Numbered from the stretch's first letter, positions 1-9,157 are shown. The stretch is DNA of 64,000 nucleotides from Deltaproteobacteria bacterium (GCA_023489335.1 JAMDCP010000007.1:124001-188000), one strand, 5' to 3'. The notes: generated by a model not told the origin, from the sequence alone. Program-made: numbers and translations.

Positions 1-550
1 TATTTTTGTTTTCCAAAAGATTTTTTATAATATCGCGGTCAAAATGATTTCCGGTAGGATTGTTCGGATAACTGAAAAAATATATATTATTGCCGGAATT
101 TTTATTTATGCCTGTGTTTTTTGGCAGGTCAAAAGATTTTTCGTCGAGTTTTATATGATTAATCTTCAAATCATTGTATCTTGCAATGATATCGTACATG
201 GAAAAAGACGGCGCCGGAATGTTCACGGCAACGTCTTTTTTAAGGCTGAGCAAAATAATAGAGATAAGTTCGTCCGAACCGTTGCCGAAAATGAAATTTT
301 TAGCCGGCGTATTATAAAATGCTTCGAGCAGTTTGAGAAGATTTTTTGAACTTGAATCCGGATAGAGATTTATAAGCGTATCTTTTATAAAATTTGCGTA
401 TCTTCGTCTGGTCTCCTTGCTTAGAATATAGTTAGATTCATTTGCGTCGAGCTTCAAAGCTCCCTGCGGCTCAACAACCTCGCTTACTTTATAGGCGCTA
501 AGCCCAAGGACGCTGTTTTTAATAAAATGCTCTATTTTAAATGAAGACAT
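1..550 (-). CDS. hisC: histidinol-phosphate aminotransferase, 3' end outside window
   Basis: This PLP-dependent aminotransferase converts imidazole acetol phosphate to histidinol phosphate in histidine synthesis. The ORF track misses it because no stop lies in the window. Reading the minus strand from the ATG at 550 gives an open frame to the window edge, about 183 residues. Typical HisC blocks are visible: LDANESN near the N-terminus, NLYPD, FGNGSDELI, and the YPNNPTG motif close to the edge. The catalytic lysine region lies beyond the window. It sits 12 bp after hisD and is the third gene of a hisG-hisD-hisC run. The family call is secure; the gene is partial only because the window ends. 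Confidence 0.93.
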   Translation of the reverse strand, partial: MSSFKIEHFIKNSVLGLSAYKVSEVVEPQGALKLDANESNYILSKETRRRYANFIKDTLINLYPDSSSKNLLKLLEAFYNTPAKNFIFGNGSDELISIILLSLKKDVAVNIPAPSFSMYDIIARYNDLKINHIKLDEKSFDLPKNTGINKNSGNNIYFFSYPNNPTGNHFDRDIIKNLLENKN

Positions 551-562
551 AATTAATTATTA

Positions 563-1864
563 TTAATTGTTTATCTTTTTAACGCGGAAACTTACAGATT
601 CGCCGTGAGCGTTTAATCCCTCGATATTCGAGAAAAATGCCACATCCTTTGCTTTTTTCGCTAAAAACTCCTTGCTTGACGAAATAACGCTCGTTCTTTT
701 AAGGAAAGACAGCGTATCTAAAGGGGAAAAAAATCTTGCGGTGCCGCCCGTAGGTAAAACATGGCTGGGACCGGCAACATAATCCCCTATCGCCTCGGGA
801 GTATTCCCGCCCAGAAAAACAGCTCCGGCATTTTTTATTAAAAATAATTTTTCGAACGGGTCTTTTATATAAAGCTCTAAATGTTCGGGCGCCAATTCAT
901 TGGCAAGCTCTATGGATTCGTTTACGGAAGCCGTCAATACTAAAGAAGCGTTGGAATTTATGGACTTTTCGATTATATCTTTCCTGTCTTCCTTTTTTAT
1001 AAGTCCTGGTAAAACATGCTCGACTTCTTCGATAAGTTTAGCCGAACTGCTTATAAGGGTCGAAACGGCCATTTCGTCATGTTCCGCCTGACTGAGCATA
1101 TCGATTGCGACAAGTTCCGGATCGGCAAATTCATCGCATATTATTGCAATCTCGCTTGGCCCCGCAATCATATCTATATCGACATCGCCGTAAACCATTC
1201 TCTTGGCGGTAGCGACATATATATTGCCCGGTCCGACTATCTTGTCAACCTGAGGGATAGTATTCGTCCCGTAAGCAAGGGCAAATATAGCCTGAGGACC
1301 TCCAACACCGTATATTTTCCCGATGCCGCACAATACGGCTGCGGCAATGACATAATCGTTTAACTTTTCGGTAGGAGGGGTAACCATTATAATTTCTTTT
1401 ACCCCTGCGGCTTTAGCAGGAACGGCATTCATTATAACGGAGGAAGGATAGCTTGCTTTGCCGCCGGGAACATAAACCCCTACCCTGTTTAAAGGTGATA
1501 TTAACTGGCCAGTAATAATAGAATCATCATGACTTAACCAGGTCTGCAATCTTTGTTTCGAATGGTAATCGTAAACCCTTTCGATTGTTTTTTCTATTAT
1601 GGTTCTTTCTTCTTTATTAAGCGAATTAAGCGCTCTATCCCTTTCATTATTTGTAATTAAAAAATCTGCGGGAGAAAGCTTAATTTTATCGAATTTTTCC
1701 GTATAAAACGATAATGCTTCGTCGCCTTTTTCCATAATATCTAAGCGAATAATTTTAAGTTCCTGCTGAATTTTGTCTGTAAAATCTACCTGTTTAAGCC
1801 TTCTTTTTTTTAAAAATTCCTTAAAATCATCCCTTTTTGAATCAAATATCTGCATTTTTTTCAA
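563..1864 (-). CDS. hisD: histidinol dehydrogenase
   Basis: This zinc- and NAD-dependent enzyme oxidises histidinol to histidine in the last two steps of the pathway. At 433 aa it has normal family length. Visible family blocks include VGVYVPGGKASYPSS, GPSEIAIICD, LSQAEHDEMA and DYVAGPSHVLPTGGTARF, which hold the substrate- and zinc-binding His, Asp and Glu residues of known HisD proteins. Its start overlaps the end of hisG by 23 bp, so the two are probably translationally coupled, and hisC follows 12 bp later. Nothing unusual is seen. Confidence 0.97.
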   Translation of the reverse strand: MKKMQIFDSKRDDFKEFLKKRRLKQVDFTDKIQQELKIIRLDIMEKGDEALSFYTEKFDKIKLSPADFLITNNERDRALNSLNKEERTIIEKTIERVYDYHSKQRLQTWLSHDDSIITGQLISPLNRVGVYVPGGKASYPSSVIMNAVPAKAAGVKEIIMVTPPTEKLNDYVIAAAVLCGIGKIYGVGGPQAIFALAYGTNTIPQVDKIVGPGNIYVATAKRMVYGDVDIDMIAGPSEIAIICDEFADPELVAIDMLSQAEHDEMAVSTLISSSAKLIEEVEHVLPGLIKKEDRKDIIEKSINSNASLVLTASVNESIELANELAPEHLELYIKDPFEKLFLIKNAGAVFLGGNTPEAIGDYVAGPSHVLPTGGTARFFSPLDTLSFLKRTSVISSSKEFLAKKAKDVAFFSNIEGLNAHGESVSFRVKKINN

Positions 1865-2645
1865 CCTGCCGCTTTAAATTATCTATCAGGGATGCAATCC
1901 CGCCGGGGTTAATTTTAAGGCTCGCCCTGTTCACTATAAGCCTCGAGGTAACGACGGCGACATCTTCAATCTCCGCCAGATCATTCTGCCTCAGTGTTTC
2001 GCCGGTTGAAACAAGGTCAACGATAAAATCGCAAAGGCCTGAGATAGGGGCAAGCTCGACATTACCGTAAAGCTTTATTATTTGAACATTTGGAACGCCT
2101 TTTTTATTAAAGAAATCCCTTGTTATGCGCACATACTTTGTCGCAACCCGCAGGTTTGCCTTAGAATAATACAATTTTAAATATTGGTTCTTCAAACCGC
2201 CCTCTACCGGAACTACTGACAGGGGGCTGGAGCTAAAACCGCCTGGCTGGGATTGGCCTGTTATTACCATTCTATCAATATTATTAAAACCGGGCATATT
2301 TCTTTTAATTAAATCCCTGCTAACGGCCGCAACAATCCTGCATCTGCCTATTTTTAGATCTAACGGCTCATATACATTTTTCGGTTTTTCAAGTAAAACA
2401 TCCTTTCCCGAAATACCCGCGTCGGCAGCCCCATATTCCACGAATGTAGGAACATCCCACGGCTTTACTATTAACAAACTAATGCCGTCTTCTTCGTAAT
2501 CGAATATAAGCCTTCTTGAATCGTAATCTGAATCGGGATGCCGAATAAAGCCCGATTTTCTTAAAAGGCCAAGGCTGTCCTTTAAAACCCTGCCCTTTGG
2601 AATTGCGATTTTAAGTTTTTTTACCTTTTTTTGCTCATTAGCCAT
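1842..2645 (-). CDS. hisG: ATP phosphoribosyltransferase, short form with an insertion
   Basis: HisG catalyses the committed, feedback-controlled step of histidine synthesis, joining ATP and PRPP. The N-terminal KIAIPKGRVLKDSL block and the C-terminal KLYGNVELAPISGLCDFIVDLVSTGETL block (PRPP-binding region) are clear. The protein ends soon after that domain and lacks the C-terminal regulatory domain of the long form, so by family knowledge it should need a HisZ partner; no hisZ is in the window. Between VAAVSRD and RVATKY it carries roughly 45 extra residues, rich in Gly, Ser and Pro, compared with short HisG proteins I know. It overlaps hisD by 23 bp. Confidence 0.93.
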   Translation of the reverse strand: MANEQKKVKKLKIAIPKGRVLKDSLGLLRKSGFIRHPDSDYDSRRLIFDYEEDGISLLIVKPWDVPTFVEYGAADAGISGKDVLLEKPKNVYEPLDLKIGRCRIVAAVSRDLIKRNMPGFNNIDRMVITGQSQPGGFSSSPLSVVPVEGGLKNQYLKLYYSKANLRVATKYVRITRDFFNKKGVPNVQIIKLYGNVELAPISGLCDFIVDLVSTGETLRQNDLAEIEDVAVVTSRLIVNRASLKINPGGIASLIDNLKRQVEKNADI

Positions 2646-2660
2646 ATTTATGCCTTACTA

Positions 2661-3989
2661 TTACATATTCTTGCCATAGTTTATATCTTTTTCCGCAAAT
2701 TCGTTAATATTAGAAGATTCGGCTTCGCTTACCCTGGATATTATGGCTCCAAGATTTGCCAATTTCTTTTCCATTTTTTCGTAGCCTCTGTCTAAATGAT
2801 AAATTCTTGAAACCGCCGTATAACCGTCAGATGAGGCTAACCCTGCTAAAACAAGCGAAGCGCTTGCCCTTAAATCCGTAGCCATAACTTCCGCTCCCGA
2901 AAGCTTTTCCACGCCTTTTACGATGGCAAAATTATTTCTGACTTTTACATTTGCGCCGAGGCGCATAAGCTCGGCAACATGCATAAATCTATTCTCGAAT
3001 ACATTTTCGGATATAACGCAAAGTCCGCTGGAAATTGTCATTAGCGCCATCATTTGAGCCTGCATATCGGTAGGAAAATCAGGATAAGGGGCAGTGGAAA
3101 TATCGACGCTTTTAATGACCTTAGACCCTTTTATTCTTAAAGAAGACGGAGAATTTATAACAATCTTTGCCCCCGCCTCCGAAAGTTTATCGATAACGGC
3201 CTTAAGATGACTTACATTAATCTCTTTAATTGTAATATCCCCCCTTGTTATAGCGGAAGCTACCATAAATGTTCCGGCTTCTATGCGGTCGGGAAGGACT
3301 CTGTGGCTCAGTTTATTTAATTTTTTAACCCCGTTTACGACAATCACGGACGGCTCTGTCCTTTTTATGTCGGCTCCGCCGTTATTTAACGCAAGAATCA
3401 GGTCGTCAATCTCCGGTTCTCTTGCGGCATTGTTTATCACCGTCGTCCCTTCCGCAAGCGATGCCGCCATAACGACATTTTCGGTTCCGGTAACGGATGG
3501 AATAGGAAAATTGATTGTTGCGCCTCTAAGGCGCTCCGCAAAGGCTTCGACATATCCGTGGTCCACCACTATATTAGCTCCCAAAAGTTTAAGGGCATTT
3601 AAATGAAAATCTATGGGCCTTGCTCCAATTGCGCAACCCCCGGGTAAAGAAACCCGCGCCCTCTTATATTTTGCAAGAAGAGGCCCCAAAACCAGCACGG
3701 ATGCCCTCATTGTTTTGACAAGGTCGTAAGGGGCTTCATAATTATTAATATTAGAGGTATTTATGATGACCTTTCCCGTTTCGCCGGATTCTTTAATTTC
3801 GGCGCCGAGGCTTATTAAAAGCTTTTTTATTGTCTTTATATCTTCGAGATCCGGAACATTAAAAATTTCGTTGCCGGCATCGTCGAACATTATGGAAGAA
3901 GCAATTATGGGGAGGGAGGCATTTTTGGAACCGCTTACCTCCACCTCTCCGATTAATGGGATACCGCCCTCAATTATCATTTTGTCCAT
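2661..3989 (-). CDS. murA: UDP-N-acetylglucosamine 1-carboxyvinyltransferase
   Basis: MurA transfers enolpyruvate from PEP to UDP-GlcNAc, the first committed step of peptidoglycan synthesis in the cytoplasm. The length (442 aa) is near the usual 420. The N-terminal SGSKNASLPI block and the catalytic loop LPGGCAIGARPIDFH are present, with the active cysteine at about residue 119. Because this cysteine is kept rather than replaced by Asp, the enzyme is predicted to be fosfomycin-sensitive by family knowledge. It overlaps the end of prmC by 20 bp and lies 15 bp before hisG. Confidence 0.97.
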   Translation of the reverse strand: MDKMIIEGGIPLIGEVEVSGSKNASLPIIASSIMFDDAGNEIFNVPDLEDIKTIKKLLISLGAEIKESGETGKVIINTSNINNYEAPYDLVKTMRASVLVLGPLLAKYKRARVSLPGGCAIGARPIDFHLNALKLLGANIVVDHGYVEAFAERLRGATINFPIPSVTGTENVVMAASLAEGTTVINNAAREPEIDDLILALNNGGADIKRTEPSVIVVNGVKKLNKLSHRVLPDRIEAGTFMVASAITRGDITIKEINVSHLKAVIDKLSEAGAKIVINSPSSLRIKGSKVIKSVDISTAPYPDFPTDMQAQMMALMTISSGLCVISENVFENRFMHVAELMRLGANVKVRNNFAIVKGVEKLSGAEVMATDLRASASLVLAGLASSDGYTAVSRIYHLDRGYEKMEKKLANLGAIISRVSEAESSNINEFAEKDINYGKNM

Positions 3990-5025
3990 ATACTATTTTA
4001 ACCGCCCTGTCCTTTTTATTTAAATCGTTAATAAAAGTAATTTGCTTAAATATTATATCCTTAAATTTTTCATTATATAAATGTTTTATGGCGGACTTTT
4101 CCCTGTAATCAATTTCTAAGATAAGACTTTTCCTCTTTTTAGGTGCCGAAGAGCAGGGATTTTCGGTTGAGGCGGCTAATTCAAATATTTTTCTATAAAA
4201 TTTAAGCCCGTCTTGTCCGCCGTCTAATGCCCTTAAGGGCTCATAAAGCCTGACATCGTCATCTAAGGTTTTTAATTCCCCCGTTTTAATATAAGGCGGG
4301 TTCGATACGATTATGTCAAAATCGTGCATGGCATTATCAAATAACTTAGTATTTGAGACCGGCTCAGCCGGGCATGCAGACTGCTGAACTTTCGTTGAGC
4401 TCCGCTGAACTTGCGTTTCATTAATCCAGTAAATATCAGGCTTTAGCATATTAAAATATGTCAATATAACCTTATCTTCGACGCCGTTAAAAATAATGTT
4501 TTTTTTTGCTGTTTCCAAACTTTTAAAGCTATTATCCGCAGCATAAATTATAACATTACTTGAATTCTTTGCAATAGAAATCGCTATAGCTCCCGACCCC
4601 GTCCCTAAATCTATAACCGATATTTTTCTTTTTAAGTCTTTTTGAAGCCTTTCAATCTCTTTCAACGTCTCTTCGACTAAGCATTCCGTATCGGGCCTGG
4701 GTATTAAAACAGATTTATCGACAAAAAAGGGAATTGAATAAAACTCTTTTTTCTTTACGATATAAGCGTACGGCTCTCCCCGGCTCCTCTTTATAATCAA
4801 CCTTTTAAACAAATTAATATGATTTTTAGCCGGCTTAATATTATAGGAAGTAATAACCCCGTCTAAGGGTTTTTTGAGAACATATCCCATAATAACGGCT
4901 GATTCGTTAAACGGGTTTGAGATATTTTTACTTTTAAGGCTGAGCTCGCCCCATTTAATTAATTTGTAAACCGACAAATCTTTATCTATGTCTATATTAA
5001 AATTATAACTGTTTTTGAGATTCAA
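3970..5025 (-). CDS. prmC: release factor glutamine methyltransferase with in-frame insertion
   Basis: PrmC methylates the glutamine of the GGQ motif in peptide chain release factors using SAM. The SAM-binding segment VIDLGTGSGAIAISIA and the catalytic NPPY motif (VSNPPYIKTG) are clear. It directly follows prfA, its substrate's gene, with a 23 bp overlap, a standard arrangement. At 351 aa it is longer than the usual 280-300 aa. Most of the excess is a segment before FDIIVSNPPY (QVQRSSTKVQQSACPAEP), whose DNA is repeat-like; see the separate repeat feature. The active-site regions on both sides are intact, so the enzyme is likely functional. Confidence 0.93.
   Translation of the reverse strand: MNLKNSYNFNIDIDKDLSVYKLIKWGELSLKSKNISNPFNESAVIMGYVLKKPLDGVITSYNIKPAKNHINLFKRLIIKRSRGEPYAYIVKKKEFYSIPFFVDKSVLIPRPDTECLVEETLKEIERLQKDLKRKISVIDLGTGSGAIAISIAKNSSNVIIYAADNSFKSLETAKKNIIFNGVEDKVILTYFNMLKPDIYWINETQVQRSSTKVQQSACPAEPVSNTKLFDNAMHDFDIIVSNPPYIKTGELKTLDDDVRLYEPLRALDGGQDGLKFYRKIFELAASTENPCSSAPKKRKSLILEIDYREKSAIKHLYNEKFKDIIFKQITFINDLNKKDRAVKIVYGQNDN
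4362..4421. repeat. repeat-like in-frame insertion inside prmC
   Basis: This stretch adds about 20 codons to prmC at a loop between the SAM domain and the NPPY motif. On the plus strand it contains two similar units, ctgctgaactttcgttgag and ccgctgaacttgcgttt, next to the short inverted pair ggctcagcc and the palindrome gcatgc. Base use is more GC-rich than the surrounding gene. It resembles the small palindromic elements that insert in frame in some genomes. The exact borders are my estimate. Confidence 0.4.
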
Positions 5026-6085
5026 AATAATCTGCCAGAGGCATTAAAAGTTCATCCATATTGCCGTCCATAATAGAGGCTAACTTATGCATGGTTATCC
5101 CTGCCCTGTGATCGGTGATCCTGCCCTGCGGAAAGTTATATGTCCTTATCTTTTCGCTTCTATCGCCGCTCCCAACCATGCTTTTTCTACTTTGAGCCTC
5201 CAGGCTTTTTTTATCCGCTTCTATTTTGCTCAAAAGTCTTGACCTGAGTATCCTTAGCGCTTTTGCCTTATTTTTATGCTGGGATTTTTCGTCCTGGCAG
5301 GTAACGACAAGACCCGTCGGGATGTGGGTAACCCTGACAGCCGAATCGGTTGTGTTCACGCTTTGTCCGCCGTGCCCCGAAGAGCGGTAAACATCTATCC
5401 TTAAATCCTCGGGGTCTATTTTAAGGTCAACCTCTTCCGGTTCCGGCATAACGGCAACGGTAGCGGCGGATGTATGAACGCGCCCCTGGGTTTCCGTGGC
5501 AGGAATCCTCTGTACTCTGTGAACGCCGCTTTCATTCCTTAAAAGGCGGTATGCGCCTTCACCCTTAACCGATGCCACCACCTCTTTTAATCCTCCCGAA
5601 GAAGAAGCGCTCAAAGATATTACTTCAAATTTAAAATTTTTATTTAAAGCATATTTGTTGTACATTTTGAAGAGGTCAAGCGCAAAAAGGGCGGCTTCTT
5701 CCCCGCCCGTTGCAGCCCTTATTTCCAATAAAATATCTTTGTCCTGAATATTTTCTTTCGGGTAAAAAAAGTCCCGCAAATCTTTTGCTATTTTTGACGC
5801 TTTAGTTTTCAGGGAATTTATCTCTTCAAGCTCCATTTCAAGCAATGATTCGCTGGTTTCGGCTTTAATCAATTCCTCGAGGTCTTTTATATCGAAGGTA
5901 ATTTTATTATATTCATCGACTTGTTCAGCGGTTTTTTTAATTAAATTATACCTTTTAAAAAGTTCTTTCGCCTTTTCGCTAAAGCCCTTTGAGCTTTCTT
6001 TTTGTATTTGCTCATATAACTCTTTCGATTCTTTGCTTAGTTCTGCAGCCTTTTTTATTAAAACATCATCTATCATATCTATCAT
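5003..6085 (-). CDS. prfA: peptide chain release factor 1
   Basis: RF1 recognises UAA and UAG stop codons on the ribosome and triggers peptide release. The 360 aa length is typical. The codon-recognition PAT tripeptide lies in RIPATETQGRVHTSA, which separates it from RF2 (SPF), and the peptidyl-transfer GGQ motif lies in SSGHGGQSVNTTDSAVR. The alternative start M4 is possible; no ribosome binding site decides between them. It is followed by prmC with a 23 bp overlap. Confidence 0.97.
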   Translation of the reverse strand: MIDMIDDVLIKKAAELSKESKELYEQIQKESSKGFSEKAKELFKRYNLIKKTAEQVDEYNKITFDIKDLEELIKAETSESLLEMELEEINSLKTKASKIAKDLRDFFYPKENIQDKDILLEIRAATGGEEAALFALDLFKMYNKYALNKNFKFEVISLSASSSGGLKEVVASVKGEGAYRLLRNESGVHRVQRIPATETQGRVHTSAATVAVMPEPEEVDLKIDPEDLRIDVYRSSGHGGQSVNTTDSAVRVTHIPTGLVVTCQDEKSQHKNKAKALRILRSRLLSKIEADKKSLEAQSRKSMVGSGDRSEKIRTYNFPQGRITDHRAGITMHKLASIMDGNMDELLMPLADYFESQKQL

Positions 6086-6127
6086 TAAAATATATACCTT
6101 ACCTTTGGGGGTGTTGCCCTTTAGCCA

Positions 6128-6838
6128 TTAAAAATCAAACTCCGCTTTTAACCATGACGCCCTGACCTCCGAAGGTTTTCCGCAAGAAAACTCGCCCTCC
6201 GAACAGTTTCCCCTGACGCATGCGGGACCTGCGCCATGAAAAACGGACGGCGCAAGGGGGTAAACGAGTTTAAACATCTCTTGCGCAACATGCCTAATTT
6301 CCCATTGAGCCCTTTCACATCCCCTTAATCTGAAAAAATGCAGAAGTTCCCTTGCGTTCATTGTAAATACGAGCTGGGTTTCTGTTGCATTTGGAAGTAT
6401 ATATCTGGCATCTTCTGCGGGCACGCCGTTTTCAAGCAGGTAACCGTATAAGGAGAAAATCTCATCTACCAGTTTATTATATTTTTTCAAAAATTCACTA
6501 TTTTTAACAATGGAATCGGGGATAACATATTGAGGTTTTGTCTCCTTAACATACCTCTGGCTTCTTTGCGAGTATGACGCGATGCGGTGTCTAACTAATT
6601 GATGCGAAGCGCTTCTTGAGAGTTTTTCTACTCCAAAAGTGAAATTTGAGTGCTCCAATACTGATTCATGGCCGGAAGACCTGATTTTTTTAATTAATTT
6701 CCTAGCCTTTTCTAATCCTTTTTCGCCTGCGTTAAAATCCTCTTCTATTTTGGCTATATTGTAAGAGCTATAGCAAAGCCTCGCGGCTATTGCTATCGTA
6801 ATCTCCGGTTTAGAGGTATAATTAATAAGTTTAACCAT
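6128..6838 (-). CDS. thyX: flavin-dependent thymidylate synthase
   Basis: ThyX makes dTMP from dUMP with FAD and methylene-tetrahydrofolate, replacing the classical ThyA. The family signature RHRX7S appears as RHRIASYSQRSQRY. The ORF track starts at a TTG at 6847; I prefer the ATG at 6838 because MVKLINYTSKPE matches the usual N-terminus. It lies 42 bp downstream-facing from the start of prfA on the same strand. ThyX is common in anaerobes and thermophiles, which fits the rest of the window. Confidence 0.95.
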   Translation of the reverse strand: MVKLINYTSKPEITIAIAARLCYSSYNIAKIEEDFNAGEKGLEKARKLIKKIRSSGHESVLEHSNFTFGVEKLSRSASHQLVRHRIASYSQRSQRYVKETKPQYVIPDSIVKNSEFLKKYNKLVDEIFSLYGYLLENGVPAEDARYILPNATETQLVFTMNARELLHFFRLRGCERAQWEIRHVAQEMFKLVYPLAPSVFHGAGPACVRGNCSEGEFSCGKPSEVRASWLKAEFDF

Positions 6839-6929
6839 TGAAGGCAAGTTTATAACCGCGGGCGCGCGGGTTAAGTTTTGTTGCCGTTTTATATTCTTTA
6901 TTAATATCGTTATTACTTTTATATAATTA

Positions 6930-7139
6930 TTACTTCTTATTGGTTTTGCCGTATTTTTTATTAAATTTATCTATCCTTCCAGCGCTATCGACAAATTTTT
7001 GCTTGCCTGTATAAAATGGATGGCACTTCGAGCATATATCCACATGAAGCTCTTCAACCGTGCCGCCGGCAACAAACTCTTCACCGCAAGCGCATTTCAC
7101 CTTTGTCTGGTAAATTTTTGGATGTATTCCTTCTTTCAT
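6930..7139 (-). CDS. rpmE: 50S ribosomal protein L31, zinc-binding type
   Basis: L31 is a small component of the large ribosomal subunit. This 69 aa protein has the N-terminal MKEGIHPKI block and the four zinc-ligand cysteines in CACGE and [13 protein letters not shown], so it is the C+ (zinc) form. It ends with [11 protein letters not shown], as in most L31 proteins. It lies between kdsB and thyX on the same strand. Confidence 0.97.
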   Translation of the reverse strand: MKEGIHPKIYQTKVKCACGEEFVAGGTVEELHVDICSKCHPFYTGKQKFVDSAGRIDKFNKKYGKTNKK

Positions 7140-7227
7140 CTTTAAAAACCCCTTTAAATTTTTATTTTTAAGATTTTAATATACTTTAATATACTAAAAG
7201 GCTATAACGCCATAATAAATAGTTAAG

Positions 7228-7983
7228 TTATTTATTATACGATTTTAAAATAAAATTTTCAACTTTTTTTATGTCGCCCGGAACATCGACCGGTATAGTC
7301 GAAATACTAACGGTGTTTACCTTAATTTTATAGCCGTTTTCTATTGCCCTTAACTGCTCAAGCATCTCCTTTTTCTCTAAATACGACGGGGGCATTTTCC
7401 CAAATTCGATAAGAAAATCCTTTGTGTAGCCGTAAAACCCCAGGTGCTTGAAGCCGAACATGCCTTTAAAATCTTTAAGCCCTTGAGGGTTCTCCCTGTC
7501 ATAAGGGATCGGGCTCCTTGAAAAATAAATTCCAAAATCATTTTTATCTACGACAACCTTTACATTATTGGGGCCGGTAAATTCCTCATAAGAATAAATC
7601 GGGGTTTTCACGCTTGTATATAAAATATCGCTGCCTTCTTTAAAAGGCCTGATTAAAGCATCTATTATCTCCGTGTTTACCAATGGTTCATCCCCCTGAA
7701 TATTTAAGACTATATCGGCATCTATGCCCGATGCCGCTTCTATGACCCTATCTGTCCCGGACTGGTGGGTATCCTTAGTCATAACTACATTTGCCCCAAA
7801 ACCGCGGCATGCGTCATAAACCCGGCTGTCTTCCGTGGCAATCAAAACTTCGGACAGCGCATCCGATTTTATTACGCCCTCATATACATGCCTGACCATC
7901 GGCTTATTAAAAATCAGGGCAAGCGGTTTGCCCTCAAAACGCGTTGATTTATATCTTGCCGGAATTACCGCCGCTACTTTCAT
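7228..7983 (-). CDS. kdsB: CMP-Kdo synthetase
   Basis: KdsB activates 3-deoxy-D-manno-octulosonate with CTP for addition to lipid A, which implies a lipopolysaccharide-bearing outer membrane. The N-terminal VAAVIPARYKSTRFEGKPL is the nucleotide-binding signature of the family, and NIQGDEPLV and FSRSPIPYDR are further family blocks. The length of 251 aa is typical. It sits between rpmE and the RlpA-like lipoprotein on the minus strand. Confidence 0.96.
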   Translation of the reverse strand: MKVAAVIPARYKSTRFEGKPLALIFNKPMVRHVYEGVIKSDALSEVLIATEDSRVYDACRGFGANVVMTKDTHQSGTDRVIEAASGIDADIVLNIQGDEPLVNTEIIDALIRPFKEGSDILYTSVKTPIYSYEEFTGPNNVKVVVDKNDFGIYFSRSPIPYDRENPQGLKDFKGMFGFKHLGFYGYTKDFLIEFGKMPPSYLEKKEMLEQLRAIENGYKIKVNTVSISTIPVDVPGDIKKVENFILKSYNK

Positions 7984-8049
7984 AGTTTTAATCCCATTTA
8001 ATTTAATTTATTTAAAAAATTATAATAAATAAATTTTATTTTTTCCATA

Positions 8050-8802
8050 TTATTCTATCTTTGTAACATAAACATCGTATCCGTATTTTGTAATAATTTT
8101 AGCAAAACTATAAGCATCTTTTAGATTTTTAAATTTGCCGAACACAACCTTGTAATAAAATATCCCGCGCACCGTTTTAGTAATAACATGAACCCCCGGA
8201 ACGACCTTTTTCATCTGCTTAACCTTGTGTAAAGCCAGAGGTTTTTTTGTATATGCCGCAAACTGCAATGTATAACCAAGCATAGGAGGAACATATTTCA
8301 CATTGTAAGAATTAACTATATTTCTGACGATTGGTTTTGGGCCAAGATATTGAACCCTGACTAAAGCCGTGCCGGGTCCGAGCATATTTAAAGCCCTTGC
8401 CGCCGCATAAGACAAGTCCAGGATTCTATCCCCATAATAGGGGCCCCTGTCGTTTACATAGACCTCGACGCTCCGGTGGTTTTCCAAATCGGTAACATAG
8501 GCATAACTGTCGAGCGGAAGGGTTTTTGAAGCCGCCGTTAAATCATACATATTGTATATTTGCCCGCTTGCGGTCGGCCTCCCCTGAAAACCGGGGCCGT
8601 ACCACGATGCAATGCCTTCTTCCACATTATGCGATATTTGCTCCGGCGGGTAGTATTTTGGCGGCTGATGAGACGGCTGATACGGGTACTCCGGATAACT
8701 TCTGCCGATTATGTAGGGAATGCATCCCGTAAGCCCAAAGGACAAAGCAAAAAATAAAGCCATCAATATCGAGAGCTTAAATATTAAACTTGACCTTGAC
8801 AT
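8050..8802 (-). CDS. RlpA-like lipoprotein with DPBB and SPOR-like domains
   Basis: A likely outer-membrane lipoprotein of the RlpA family, which in other bacteria cleaves bare glycan strands of peptidoglycan at the septum. The N-terminus has a hydrophobic signal and a lipobox ending LTGC. A proline-rich linker follows, then the double-psi beta-barrel: GIASWYGPGFQGRPTASGQIYN through VYVNDRGPYYGDRILDLSYAAA, which includes the DRGP block with the catalytic Asp of active RlpA. The C-terminal part (YTLQFAAYTKK to the end) looks like a SPOR peptidoglycan-binding domain. Whether it cleaves glycans or only binds them is not decided by sequence. Confidence 0.9.
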   Translation of the reverse strand: MSRSSLIFKLSILMALFFALSFGLTGCIPYIIGRSYPEYPYQPSHQPPKYYPPEQISHNVEEGIASWYGPGFQGRPTASGQIYNMYDLTAASKTLPLDSYAYVTDLENHRSVEVYVNDRGPYYGDRILDLSYAAARALNMLGPGTALVRVQYLGPKPIVRNIVNSYNVKYVPPMLGYTLQFAAYTKKPLALHKVKQMKKVVPGVHVITKTVRGIFYYKVVFGKFKNLKDAYSFAKIITKYGYDVYVTKIE

Positions 8803-8944
8803 AATGGTTATTAATATAACACAATTACGAAATAAATTTCATCTATAACAAATAACTATCCCGGGGAAACAATATATTAATTTTTATTTATTTTGATTAT
8901 TCACGGCCGATTTATGGAATTACTCAAATTACTCGATTTTTTTG

Positions 8945-8973
8945 TTGACAATATTTAAAGAATATTATATAAA
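8945..8973 (+). promoter_or_regulatory. sigma-70 type promoter for the thrC/sulfur operon
   Basis: A perfect -35 box ttgaca at 8945-8950 and a near-perfect -10 box tataaa at 8968-8973 are separated by 17 nt. Transcription would start near 8980, giving a leader of about 265 nt that contains the SAM riboswitch. The flanking DNA is very AT-rich, so chance matches are possible, but spacing and position fit well. Confidence 0.7.
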
Positions 8974-9041
8974 TAATACAATATTTATTGTTTTAGTTTT
9001 AATTGTTCTTTAAATTTTGCATATTTATATAAGTTTGATAT

Positions 9042-9146
9042 TTCTTATCAAGAGCGGTAGAGGGACGGGCCCGTCGAAACCGCAGCAACCGATAGCAAGT
9101 GGAAGTCGGTGCTAATTCCCGCAGGTTAATTCCTGGAAGATAAGAA
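9042..9146 (+). ncRNA. SAM-I (S-box) riboswitch
   Basis: The aptamer has the S-box core: agagcggtagagggac, the gggccc segment, gaaaccgcagcaacc, and ggtgctaattcccgc. The P1 stem is formed by ttcttatc at the 5' side and gataagaa at the 3' side. It is followed at once by an intrinsic terminator. By established S-box behaviour, bound SAM stabilises P1 and lets the terminator form, switching the operon off when methionine/SAM is plentiful. Its place before a threonine-synthase-like gene argues that the operon serves sulfur amino acid synthesis. Confidence 0.96.
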
Positions 9147-9157
9147 GAAAAGAGTTT

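Noticed and set aside
44-349. 101 aa plus-strand ORF at the window start
   Set aside because: The minus strand here encodes hisC without interruption; the plus ORF is its shadow.
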